Assembly: GCF_024166365.1 (NCBI RefSeq)
Contig: NC_064823.1
Location: 5,450,924-5,514,923, forward strand
Source: Elephas maximus indicus
Lineage: Eukaryota > Chordata > Mammalia > Proboscidea > Elephantidae
DNA: 64,000 bases
Direction of reading: 5' to 3'
Made by a program: the position numbers and the translations under genes. Below, piece after piece: positions 10,737-22,200 of this stretch (positions are counted from its first letter, which is position 1; each line of letters begins with the position of its first letter). The notes below the pieces were generated by a model. It was not told where the DNA came from and searched no databases. It worked only from the letters and a program-made list of their open reading frames with translations.

Positions 10737-10804
10737 ATTTCTTTTTGGGTCTACCAAAGCCTACTAATTGGAAGTTAGTTATACTAAGTTAATACTAAAG
10801 AAAT
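10737..10804 (-). tRNA. MT-TG: tRNA-Gly, NUMT copy
   Basis: 68 bases with ATTTCTT/AAGAAAT acceptor stem and anticodon TCC in AACTTCCAATT. Between COX3 and ND3. Confidence 0.9.
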
Positions 10805-11589
10805 AGGATCCTCATCAGTAAATGGATAAATAGAGGAATAGTCATACTACATCTACGAAATGTCAATATCAAGCAGCTGCTTCGAAGCCAAAGTGATGGT
10901 TAGATGTAAAATGAAATTTGAGTTGGCGAATAAAGCAGGTTAGGAGAAACACTGAGCCAATAATAACGTGCAGACCGTGGAATCCTGTGGTTGCAAAGAA
11001 AGTTGAGCCATAGATGCCGTCGGAGATTGTAAAGGATGCTTCGTAGTACTCAAAGATTTGGAAAAGTGTAAAGTAGGCTCCTAAGAGAATAGTAATAAGA
11101 AGGGCTTGAAGTATGTTTTTACGGTCTCCTTCTATTAGGCTGTGATGAGCTCAGGTAATAGTCACTCCTGAAGCTAGGAGGACGGACGTGTTTAGAAGTG
11201 GTACTTCTAGTGGATTTAGTGGGTAGATGCCTACTGGGGGTCAATAGCTTCCTAGTTCAGGGGTAGGTGCTAGGCTAGAGTGGTAAAAAGCTCAGAAGAA
11301 ACCTGTAAAGAATAGTACTTCAGAGGTGATAAATAAAATTATACCATACCGTAAACTTTCTTGCACGACAGGTGTATGGTGGCCTTGGAAGGTTCCTTCT
11401 CGAACCACATCCCGTCACCATTGGAATGTAGTTAGGATGTTAGTTATTAATCCTAAAAGCAGGAGAATTACAGAGTGGTAGTGAAATCATATAGTTAGGC
11501 CAGATGTTATAAGTAGGGCGGATAATGCTCCAGTGAGGGGTCAGGGACTTGGATCTACCTATGTGATAGGCATGTGTTTGGTGCGTCAT
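10805..11589 (-). pseudogene. MT-CO3: COX3 (NUMT), one-base insertion near the start
   Basis: Cytochrome c oxidase subunit III of complex IV. ATG at 11587-11589, overlapping the ATP6 stop by one base; it ends with an incomplete T. 785 bases, one more than the normal 784. After MTHQTHAYHM the expected ATAGTAGATCC reads ATAGGTAGATCC (extra base at about 11558-11559), which throws the frame off after about 11 codons. The rest of the gene is recognisable in the shifted frame. Confidence 0.94.
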
Positions 11590-12257
11590 TAAACACTCTC
11601 ATGTAGGTAAAGACTAACCAGGAGAGCGAAGACGTAAGCTTGGATTAGTGCTACGGCGAGTTCTCGGATTGTAAGTAGAATTGTTGTAATAAGTGTTACT
11701 GTAATTGTTATTGGATGAACCGATAGTAAAGTTAGTGTGGCGGTCCCGGTTAAATGAATGAGTAAGTGACCTGCTGTGATATTGGCGGTGAGTCGAACTG
11801 CTAGGGTAACTGGTCGAATGAGGAGACTAATGGTTTCGATAATAATAATTATAGGGATAAGGAATGTAGGTGTTCCTTATGGGAGAAGATGAGCTAGTGA
11901 GATTTTAGTGTTATGTTGGAAGCCTAGGACAACTGTACCAGTCCATAGGGGAATTGCTATGCTTAAGTTTATAGATAGTTGTGTTGTGGGAGTGAATGAG
12001 TAGGGTAGTAGACCTAGTAGGTTGGTTAGGCCAATAAATAAAGTTAGAGTAATTAGTATAAGAGATCACGACAGTCCTTTTGTGTTATGAATAGTCAAAA
12101 GTTGTTTTATGATTAATTGGACTAGTCATTGTTGGATTGTAATCCAACGGTTAGTAATTAGGCGATTTGGGGTTGGAAGCAAAATTGCTGGGAATGCAAT
12201 AATCGGGATTATCGTACCTACGGGTACATCGAAGAAGGTGGATAGTTCTTCGTTCAC
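11589..12257 (-). pseudogene. MT-ATP6: ATP6 (NUMT), internal nonsense codon
   Basis: ATP synthase subunit a, forming the proton channel of the F0 part. The start is GTG at 12257 (GTG AAC GAA GAA), the stop TAA overlaps COX3; 669 bases, in frame. The codon at 11877-11879 is TAA where CAA (Gln in the conserved LLPQGTP segment) is expected, a single C-to-T change. Everything on both sides is in the same frame, so this one substitution is the only lesion I found. Confidence 0.93.
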
Positions 12258-12421
12258 TTCTTCTTTCAAGGGAAAATACATGACTTCTTGGATAGTTCTT
12301 TAGAGACTGGGAAAAGGAAGTGAAGAATCTTCAGAACTTTAAGGTGAAGAAAAATTGTTAGTGTCATAAGTACGATTGTAGCTACTAGTAATCAAATAAT
12401 AATAATATTTGCTTGTTCCAT
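12218..12421 (-). pseudogene. MT-ATP8: ATP8 (NUMT), intact frame
   Basis: ATP synthase subunit 8, a small single-helix F0 protein. ATG at 12421 to TAG at 12218-12220, 204 bases (67 residues). A hydrophobic N-terminal helix is followed by a basic tail ending PWKKKWTKNYPP. It overlaps the start of ATP6 by 40 bases, as in mammalian mtDNA. Confidence 0.9.
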
Positions 12422-12422
12422 T

Positions 12423-12489
12423 CATTAAGGAGAATTCTATGTTCCCATACTCTAACTTAAAAGGTTAGTGCTATTATAGCTTCTTAATG
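12423..12489 (-). tRNA. MT-TK: tRNA-Lys, NUMT copy
   Basis: 67 bases with CATTAAG/CTTAATG acceptor stem and anticodon TTT in CCTTTTAAG. Between COX2 and ATP8. Confidence 0.9.
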
Positions 12490-12490
12490 A

Positions 12491-13174
12491 TTATGCTAGC
12501 GATGCTGACCAGCTTTCAAAGTATTTAAGTGGAACCAGTTCTAGGACAATTGGTATAAAGCTATGATTTGCTCCGCAGATTTCGGAACATTGACCATAAA
12601 ATAGACCAGGTCGTGTTGATGTTAAAGTTACTTGATTAAGTCGTCCAGGAATTGCATCTGTTTTTAGACCTAGGGATGGGACAGCCCATGAATGGAGAAC
12701 ATCTTCTGATGAGACTAGTATTCGAACTGGCAGATCTATGGGTAACACCATTCGATTATCTACCTCTAGTAATCGAAGTTCTCCAAATTTTAGGCTATCA
12801 GTAGTGATTATGTATGAGTCGAAAGCTAAATCTTCGTAATCAGTGTACTCATAGCTCCAGAATCATTGGTGTCCTATAGTTTTGATTGTTAGTAGGGGGT
12901 TATTAATTTCGTCTATTATATATAAAGTGTGTAAAGAGGGTAAGGCAATTAGGATGAGGATAACAGCTGGGAGAATGGTTCAGATTATTTCTATCTCTTG
13001 GGCGTTTATTATATTTGTATGGACTAGCTTAGTAGTCAGTATAAGTAGGATAATATACAAGACTAAGGAGCTAATAAGGAAAATAATTATTAGGGTGTGG
13101 TCATGGAAGTGAAGGAGTTCTTCTATAACAGGGGATGTAGCATCTTGGAACCCTAATTGTAACGGATAGGCCAT
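12491..13174 (-). pseudogene. MT-CO2: COX2 (NUMT), intact frame
   Basis: Cytochrome c oxidase subunit II, which carries the CuA site. ATG at 13174 to TAA at 12491-12493, 684 bases, the standard length. Every codon was read without a mitochondrial stop. CuA ligands are present in the segment [13 protein letters not shown]. Two transmembrane helices lie near the N terminus. TGA codons for Trp break it in standard code. Confidence 0.95.
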
Positions 13175-13175
13175 A

Positions 13176-13243
13176 GAAATTTACGGGATTTAAACCTGTA
13201 GTTTAGCTTTGACAAAGCTATGTAATTGTTTTACTAAAATTTC
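13176..13243 (-). tRNA. MT-TD: tRNA-Asp, NUMT copy
   Basis: 68 bases with GAAATTT/AAATTTC acceptor stem and anticodon GTC in CTTTGTCAAAG. Upstream of COX2. Confidence 0.9.
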
Positions 13244-13253
13244 ATGCCTACTG

Positions 13254-13316
13254 GGGAAGGCATAAAGGTTATAGAGTTGGCTTGAAACTAACTGTTGGAG
13301 GTTCGATTCCTTCCCT

Positions 13317-13321
<5 letters not shown>
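13254..13321 (+). tRNA. MT-TS1: tRNA-Ser(UCN), NUMT copy
   Basis: 68 bases, anticodon TGA in TTGGCTTGAAACTAA, T arm GGAGGTTCGATTCCTTC. Coded opposite to COX1 and overlapping its 3' end. Confidence 0.9.
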
Positions 13322-14864
<1,543 letters not shown>

Positions 14865-14865
14865 A

Positions 14866-14929
14866 GGTAAAATGGCTGAGTAAGGATTAGACTGTAAATC
14901 TAAACACAGAGGGTAATCTCTTTTTACCA
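14866..14929 (+). tRNA. MT-TY: tRNA-Tyr, NUMT copy
   Basis: 64 bases, anticodon GTA in GACTGTAAATC, acceptor GGTAAAA/TTTTACC. Separated from COX1 by one base. Confidence 0.88.
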
Positions 14930-14993
14930 GGTCTTGAAGTGTGAACATGTCGAACTGCAAATTCGAAGAAGCAGCTTCAATTCTGCCGAGGCT
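14930..14993 (+). tRNA. MT-TC: tRNA-Cys, NUMT copy
   Basis: 64 bases, anticodon GCA in GAACTGCAAATTC. The acceptor stem GGTCTTG/CGAGGCT pairs with wobbles. Followed directly by the light-strand origin stem. Confidence 0.87.
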
Positions 14994-15030
14994 TCTCCCG
15001 CCTTTTTCCCCCTCCTCAAGGCGGGAGAAG
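14992..15030. other. Mitochondrial light-strand replication origin (OL) hairpin, NUMT copy
   Basis: A perfect 13-bp stem (cttctcccgcctt / aaggcgggagaag) with a 13-base pyrimidine loop, located between tRNA-Cys and tRNA-Asn, which is the vertebrate OL position. The stem is undamaged. Confidence 0.93.
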
Positions 15031-15090
15031 TAGATTGAAGCCAGTTGATTAGGGTGTTTAGTTGTTAACTAAGGTTTTCGTGGGATTGAT
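15031..15090 (+). tRNA. MT-TN: tRNA-Asn, 3'-truncated NUMT copy
   Basis: Begins TAGATTGAAGCC, with anticodon GTT in AGTTGTTAACTAA. The T arm runs to about gtgggattgatt and the final ~12 bases, including the 3' acceptor strand, are absent. This is the right-hand NUMT breakpoint; L1 sequence follows within about 20 bases. Confidence 0.88.
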
Positions 15091-16530
15091 TTTCTTTCTT
15101 TTTTTTTTCTTTTTGTGATGTTATTGCCTGGCATTGGTATCAGGGTTAAGATGTCAAAGCCAGGCAATGATATGTTATGGATTTATGGAATGAATCAGGG
15201 AGTATTCCTTCTTTTCCTGTTCAGGAGTAATTTGAGTAGAATTGGTGTCAATTCTTCTCTGAATGTTTGATAGAATTCTCCACTGAAGCCATCTGGGCCA
15301 GGATTTTTGTTGTTGTTGTTGGGAGTATGACATCTTCAATTTCTTTTTTTATGGATCTGTTTCGATTTTCTACCTTTGCTTGTGTTAGTTTAGGTAGGTA
15401 GTGTGTTTCTAGGAATTTATCAATTTCTTCTAGGTTTTCAAATTTGTTACGGTACAATTATTATAATATTCTTTTATGGTCCTCTTTGTCTCAGTTGGAT
15501 CTCTTGTAATGTCACCCATTTTAGTTCTTATTTTGGTTACTTGCATCTTCTCATTTTTTTCCTTTGTCGATTTGGCCAGTGTTTTGTCAATTTTATTGAT
15601 CCTTTCAAAGGCACAATTTCTAGTCTTGTTGATTCTATTTTTTTTTTTCTATTTCTTTTATTTCTTCTCTGATCTTTATTATTTCCTTTCTTCTGGTAAC
15701 TGTGTCCTTCTTTAACAGGCAACATATTGATGGGTCATGTTTTTGTATCCATTCTGCCACTGTCTATTTCTTGAATGGTGAATTTAATCCATTTACATGC
15801 AGTGTGATTATCAATAGTTGCTGCCATTTTGTTATGTTGTGTGTGTGTGGTATTAATGGTTTCTTTGTTCCAGTTAATTTTCTGTGCTGAGCTCTTTTTG
15901 TATATGGATTGTCTTTTCCTGTCCTTTTCTACTTGTTCGAGTTGTCAGGTTAAGTAATTGACTTTGAAACATTCTTCCATTTTGATGTGTGCATTTATTG
16001 CTATAAATGTTTCCCTGAGCACTGCTTTTACCCTGTCCCAAAGGTTTTGTTATGTTGTGTTTTTATTCTCATTTGATTCTAAGAATTTTTTAATTTAATT
16101 TTTAATTTCATCTATTACCTAATGGTTTATAAGTAAGGTGTTATTCAGTTTCCATGCATTTAATATTTTTTCCTTGTTCTTTCTCTTATTGATTTCTAGT
16201 TTTATAGCGTTATGGTCAAAGAAGACGATTTGCATTATTTTTGAATATTTTTCAGTTTATTGAGAATTGCACTGTGGCCTAAAATACAGTCTATTCTGGA
16301 GAACGGTCCATGTGCATTGGAAGGATGTGCTGTTGGATGATGTGTTCTGTATACGACTATGAGGTTGAGTTGGTTGATTATGTTATTTAGATCTTCTGTA
16401 TCTTTACTGAGTTCCTTTCTAGTTATTCTATCATTAAAAGTGATGTGTCAAAGTCTCCTACTGTTATTGTAGAACTGTATATTTCTCTTTTCAATTCTGA
16501 TAGAGTTTGTATCAGGTATTTTGGAGGTCT
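15091..16530 (-). mobile_element. Older L1 ORF2 fragment, rearranged
   Basis: Reverse-complement L1 ORF2 sequence, parallel to 20222-21720 of the younger L1: the 'pass to reverse transcriptase' region, then the linker and endonuclease part. It is strongly decayed, with no long frame. Between about 15716 and 15935 it holds a displaced block resembling the ORF2 start and inter-ORF region (compare 22802-23000). The first ~20 bases are a T-rich tract next to the NUMT end. Confidence 0.75.
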
Positions 16531-16690
16531 GCCTGGTGGCATAGTGGTTAAGTGCTACAGCTGCTAACCAAAAGGTCAGCAGTTTGAATCCGCCAGGCAC
16601 TCCTTGGAAACTCTATGGGGCAGTTCTACTCTGTCCTATAGGGTCGCCATGAGACAGAATCGACTCAATGGCAGTGGGTTTGTTTTTTTT
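16531..16690 (+). mobile_element. AfroSINE-type SINE
   Basis: tRNA-derived head (gcctggtggcatagtggtta; B-box-like gcagtttgaatccgcc) followed by the family body ctatggggcagttctactct and the 3' part gccatgagacagaatcgact, ending caatggcagtgggtttg and a T-rich tail. Inserted into the older L1. Confidence 0.9.
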
Positions 16691-16961
16691 TTGGGGGGGT
16701 GTGGTCACTGAGTGCATAAATATATATTTTTTTATGTCTTCTTGGTGAACTGACCATTTAATCATTACTTAATGCCTTTCTTTGTTTCTTATAATGGATT
16801 TTGGCTTAAACTCTGTATTCTCAGATACTGTTATTGCTGCTTCTGCTCTTTTTTTGATTAACACTTGTTTGATATATGTATGTATTTTTTTATCCTTTAA
16901 TTTTTAACCTATTTATATCTTTATGTCTAAGGTGTGTTTCTTGTAGGCAATATATTGATGG
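16691..16961 (-). mobile_element. Older L1 ORF2 N-terminal fragment
   Basis: Continuation of the older L1 endonuclease region up to the segment for the conserved QETH part (ggtgtgtttcttgtaggcaa on the plus strand). It breaks at a younger L1 and resumes at 22802. Confidence 0.7.
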
Positions 16962-17897
16962 GTAATTTTTTTAAATAATTTTTATTGTGCTTTAAGTGAA
17001 AGTTTACAAACCAAGTCAGTCTGTCACATGTATGCTTATATACACCTTACTACATACTTCCATTTACTCTCCCCCAATGAGTCAGCCTGCTCCCACCTTC
17101 CAGTCTCTCCTTTCATGACTGTTTTGCCAGTTTGTAACCCTCTCTACCCTCCCATCTCCCCTCCAGACAGGAGATGCCAACACAGTCTCAAGTGTCCACC
17201 TGATACAAGTAGCTCACTCTTCATCAGCATCTCTCTCCAACCCATTGTCCAGTCCCTTCCATGTCTGATGAATTGTCTTTGGGAATGGTTCCTGTCCTGG
17301 GCTAACAGAAGGTTTGGGGATCATGACCACCAGGATTCTTCTAGTCTCAGTCAGACCATTAAGTCTGGTCTTTTTATGAGAATTTGGGGTCTGCATCCCA
17401 CTGTTCTCCTGCTCCCTCAGGAGTTCTCTGTTGTGCTCCTTGTCAGGGCAGTCATCAGTTGTGGCCGGGCACTATCTAGTTCTTCTGGTCTCAGGATGAT
17501 GTAAGTCTCTAGTTCATGTGGCCCTTTCTATCTCTTGGGCTCATAGTTATCGTGTGACCTTGGTGTTCTTCATTCTTCTTTGATCCAGGTGGGTTGAGAC
17601 CAAATGATGCATCTTAGATGGCCACTTGTTAACATTTAAGACCCCAGACGCCACACTTCAAAGTGGGATGCAGAATCTTTTCATAATAGAATTTATTTTG
17701 CCAATTGACTTAGAAGTCCCCTTAAGCCAGAGTCCCCAAAGCCCCGCCCTTGCTCCGCTGACCTTCGAACCATTCAGTTTATCCCAGAAACTTCTTTGCT
17801 TTTTGTCCAGTCCAGTTGAGCTGATCTTCCCTGTATTGAGTATTGTCTTTCCCTTCACCTAAAGCAGTTCTTATCTACTAACTAATCAGTAAGTAAC

Positions 17898-17935
17898 CCT
17901 CTCCCACCCTCCCTCACTCCCTCCCTCCCCCCCCT
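17898..17935 (-). repeat. L1 3' UTR polypurine (G-rich) tract
   Basis: C-rich on the plus strand: runs of three or more C separated by T/A. Its counterpart in the other L1 is at 38991-39018. A G-rich tract in the 3' UTR is a known, recurrent feature of mammalian L1 and can form G-quadruplexes. Confidence 0.8.
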
Positions 17936-17986
17936 CGTAACCACAAAAGAATGTGTTCTTCTCAGTTTATACTATTTCTCAAGATC

Positions 17987-20900
17987 TTATAATAGTGGTC
18001 TTATACAGTATTTGTCCTTTTGTATCCGACTAATTTCACTCAGCATAATGCCTTCCAGGTTCCTCCATGTTATGAAATGTTTCAGAGATTCGTCACTGTT
18101 CTTTATGGATGCATAGTATTCCATTGTGTGAATATACCACAATTTATTTAACCATTCATCTGTTGTTGGACACCTTGGTTGCTTCCAGCTTTTTGCTATT
18201 GTAAACAGAGCTGCAATAACCATGGGTGTGCATATATCTGTTCGTGTGAAGGCTCTTACTTCTCTAGGGTATATTCCAAGGAGTGGGATTTCTGGGTTGT
18301 ATGGTAGTTCTATTTTTAACTTTTTAAGAAAACGCCAGATAGATTTCCAAAGTGGTTGTACCATTTTACATTCCCACCAGCAGTGTATAAGAGTTCCAAT
18401 CTCTCCGCAGCCTCTCCAACATTTATTATTTTGTGTTTTTTGGATTAATGCCAGCCTTGTTGGAGTGAGATGGAATCTCATCGTAGTTTTAATTTGCATT
18501 TCTCATGTATCTATTAGCTGCCTGAATATCTTCTTTAGCGAAATGCGTGTTCATAACCTTTGCCCACTTTTTGATTGGGTTGTTTGTCTTTTTGTGGTTG
18601 AGTTTTAACAAAATCATATAGACTTTAGAGATTAGGCACTGGTTGGAGATGTCATAGCTGAAAATGTTTTCCTAGTCTGTAGGTGGTCTTTTTACTCTTT
18701 TGGTGAAGTCCTTAGATGAGCATAGGTGTTTGATTTTTAGGAGCTCCCAGTTATCTGGTTTCTCTTCATCATTTTTGGTAATGTTTTGTATTCTGTTTAT
18801 GCCTTGTATTACGGCTCCTAACGTTGTCCCTATTTTTTCTTCCATGATCTTTATTGTTTTAGACTTTATGTTTAGATCTTTGATCCATTTGGAGTTAGTT
18901 TTTGTGCATGGTGTGAGGTATGGGTCCTGTTTCATTTTTTTTGCAGATGGATACCCAGTTATGCCATCACCATTTGTTAAAAAGACTATCTTTTCCCCAA
19001 TTACTGACATGGGGCCTTTGTCAAATATCAGCCACTCGTATGTGGATGGATTTATATCTGGGTTCTCAATTCTGTTCCATTGGTCTATATGCCTGTTGTT
19101 GTACCAGTACCAGGCTGTTTTGACTACTGTGGCTGTATAATAGGTTCTAAAATCAGGTAGAGTGAGGTCTCCCACTTTCTTCTTCTTTTTCAGTAATGCT
19201 TTACTTATCCAGGGCTTCTTTCCCTTCCATAGGAAGCTGGTGATTTGTTTCTCCATCACATTAAAAAATGTCATTGGAATTTGGATTGGAAGTGCATTGT
19301 ATGTATAGATGGCTTTTGGTAAAATAGACAATTTTACTATGTTAAGTCTTCCTATCCATGAGCAAGGTATGTTTTTCCACTTATGTAGGTCCCTTTTAGT
19401 TTCTTACACTAGTACTTTGTAGTTTTCTTTGTATAGGTCTTTTACATCTCTGGTAAGATTTATTCCTAAGTACTTTATCTTCTTGGGGGCTACTGTGAAT
19501 GGTATTGATTTGGTGATTTCCTCTTCGATGATCTTTTTGTTGATGTAGAGGAATCCGAGTGATTTCTGCATGTTTATCTTATAACCCGAGGCTCTGCCAA
19601 ACTCTTCTATTAGTTTCAGTAGTTTTCTGGAGGATTCTTTAGGGTTTTCTGTGTAGAAGATCATGTCATCTGCAAATAGAGATAATTTTACTTCTTCCTT
19701 GACAATCCAAATGCCCTTTATTTTTTTGTCTAGCCTAATTGCTCTGGCTAGGACCTCTAGCACAATGTTGAATAAGAGAGGTGATAAAGGGCATCCTTGT
19801 CTGGTTCCCGTTCTCAAGGGGAATGCTTTCAGGCTCTCTCCATTTAGAATGATGTTGGCTGTTGGCTTTGTATAGATGCCCTTTATTATGTTGAGGAATT
19901 TTCCTTCAAATCCTATTTTGCTGAGAGTTTTTGTCATAAATGGGTGTTGGACTTTGTCAGATGCCTTTCTGCATCAATTGATAAGATCATGTGGTTTTTG
20001 TCTTTTGTCTTATTTATATGGTGGATTACATTAATGGTTTTTCTAATATTAAACCAACCTTGCATAAAAAAAAAAAAAAAACCTTGCATACCTGGTATAA
20101 ATCCCACTTGGTCGTGGTGGATTATTTTTTTGATATGTTGTTGAATTCTATTGGCTAGAATTTTGTTGAGGATTTTTGCATCTATGTTCATGAGGGATAT
20201 AGGTCTATAATTTTCTTTTTTTTTTTTGATGTCTTTACCTGGTTTTGGTATCAGGGATATGCTGGCTTCATACAATGATTTAGGTAGTATTCCATCATCT
20301 ATGCTTTGAAATACCTTTAGTAGTAATGGTGTTAACTCTTCTCTGAAAGTTTGGTAGAACTCTACACTGAAGCCGTCCTGGCCAGGGCTTTTTTTTGTTG
20401 GGAGTTTTTTGATTACCTTATCAATCTCTTTTTTTTGTTATGGGTCTATTTAGTTGTTCTACTTCTGATTGTGTTAGTTTAGGTAAGTAGTGTTTTTCTA
20501 GGAATTCATCCATTTCTTCTAGGTTTACAAATTTGTTACAGTACAATTTTTCATAATAATCTGACATGATTCTTTTAATTTCAGTTGGGTCTGTTTTGAT
20601 GTGGCCCATCTCGTCTCTTATTCGGGTTATTTGTTTCCTTTCCTGTATTTCTTTAGTCAGTCTGGCCAATAAAAAAAAAAAAATAGCTTATCAATTTTGT
20701 TAATTTTTTCAAAGAACCAGCTTTTGACTTTGTTAATTCTTTGAATTGTTTTTCTGTTCTCTATTTCATTTAGTTCAGCTCTAATTTTTATTATTTGTTT
20801 TCTTCTGGTGCCTGTGGGTTTCTTTTGTTTCTCGCTTTCTATTTGTTCAAGTTGTAGGGACAGTTCTCTGATTTGGGCTCTTTCTTCTTTATGTATGTGT

Positions 20901-21824
20901 GCATTTTTTGATATAAATTGACCTCTGAGCACTGCTTTTGCTGTGTCCCAGAGGTTTTGATAGGAAGTGTTTTCATTCTCTTTGCATTCTATGAATTTCT
21001 TTATTCCCTCCTTGATGTCTTCTATAACCCAGTCTTTTTTGAGCAGGGTATTGTTCCGTTTCCAAGTATTTGATTTCTTTTCCCTGATATTTCTATTATT
21101 GATTTCCACTTTTATGGCCTTGTGGTCTGAGAAGATGCTTTGTAATATTTCCATGTTTTGGACTCTGCCAAGTTTTGTTTTATGACCTAATATGTGGTCT
21201 ATTCTAGAGAATGTTCCATGTGCACTAGAAAAAAAAGTATACTTTGCAGCTGTTGGGTGGAGTGTTCTGTATAAGTCTACGAGGTCAAGTTGGTTGATTG
21301 TAGCAATTAGGTCTTCCGTGTCTCTATTGAGCTTCTTACTGGAAGTCCTGTCTTTCTCCAAAAGTGGTGTGTTGAAGTCTCCTACTATAATTGTGGAGGT
21401 GTCTATCTCACTTTTCAGTTCTGTTAAAGTTTATTTTATGTATCTTGCAGCCCTGTCATTGGGTACATCAATGTTTAATACGGTTATATCTTCCTGGTCA
21501 ATTGTCCCTTTAATCATTATGTAGTGTCCTTCTTTATCCTTTGTGGTGGATTTAACTTTGAAGCCTATTTTGTCAGAAATTAATATTGCTATTCCTGCTC
21601 TTTTTTGCTTGTTGTTTGCTTGATATATATTTTTCCATCCTTTGAGTTTTAGTTTGTTTGTTTCTGTAAGTCTAAGGTGTGTCTCTTGTAGGCAGCATAT
21701 AGATGGATCATGTTTCTTTATCCAGTCTGAGACTCTCTGTCTCTTTATTGGTGCATTTAGTCCATTCAGATTCAGCGTAATTATAGATAAGTACGTGGTT
21801 TTTTTATGTGTTTAGTGCTGTCAT
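17987..21824 (-). pseudogene. L1 ORF2 (endonuclease-reverse transcriptase), multiply broken
   Basis: L1 ORF2p encodes an APE-type endonuclease, a reverse transcriptase and a C-terminal cysteine motif. ATG at 21824. The reverse transcriptase part holds [13 protein letters not shown] and the catalytic SLFADDMIF (about 19660-19690). The C terminus has the Cys/His cluster [18 protein letters not shown]. The frame is broken several times: near 21400 (endonuclease), at an A13 run at 20671-20683, at an A17 insertion at 20066-20082, in the T run at 20215-20228, and at a base loss near 19970. Not functional. Confidence 0.9.
20056..20090 (+). mobile_element. Tail-only retroinsertion: A17 flanked by a 10-bp duplication
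   Basis: AACCTTGCAT occurs at 20056-20065 and again at 20081-20090, separated only by A residues. The other L1 copy has a single AACCTTGCAT-type site here (reverse complement at 36829). This is the footprint expected when target-primed reverse transcription copies only a poly(A) tail. Confidence 0.8.
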
Positions 21825-22087
21825 TTTGATGCATTTTTGCGTGCGTTGTTGACAATTTCATTTTTCCACTTACTTTTTTGTGGTGAAACATTTTTCTTTG
21901 TAAATTGTGTGTTCCTCATTTTCATAGTAGTTGAATTTACATTTGCTGACTCGTTATGTTTTTCTTCGTTTTTATTTTGAATTATGGAATTGTTAGACCT
22001 CTTTGTGGTTACCTTAATATTTACTCCTATTTTTCTAAGTAAAAACCTAACTTGTATCATCCTGTATTGCCTTGTTTTCCTCTGCAT
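21821..22087 (-). CDS. Open frame in the L1 inter-ORF spacer (uncertain coding status)
   Basis: 88 codons, from ATG at 22087 to TGA at 21821-21823; the stop overlaps the ORF2 ATG as ATGA. The product would be small, basic, and rich in Lys, Asn and Thr (contains QVRFLLRKIGVN and KVTTKRSNN). The same frame is open without an indel in the independent L1 at 34862-35125. No domain is recognised. By my count replacement changes exceed silent ones, so a protein is not proven. Confidence 0.35.
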   Translation of the reverse strand: MQRKTRQYRMIQVRFLLRKIGVNIKVTTKRSNNSIIQNKNEEKHNESANVNSTTMKMRNTQFTKKNVSPQKSKWKNEIVNNARKNASK

Positions 22088-22200
22088 ATGGCAGTTCTAT
22101 GCCACCTGTATTTAGTCCCTCTTTTTGATTATTGTGATCTTTTACATAATGACTTCAATGATTCCCTTTTTTGAGCATTTTTTTCTTTTTAAAACTAATC

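Noticed and set aside
17028-17504. 158-codon plus-strand frame
   Set aside because: It lies antisense in the L1 3' UTR, and a related antisense frame appears at 39415-39909 in the other L1. Probably a by-product of pyrimidine-rich sequence.
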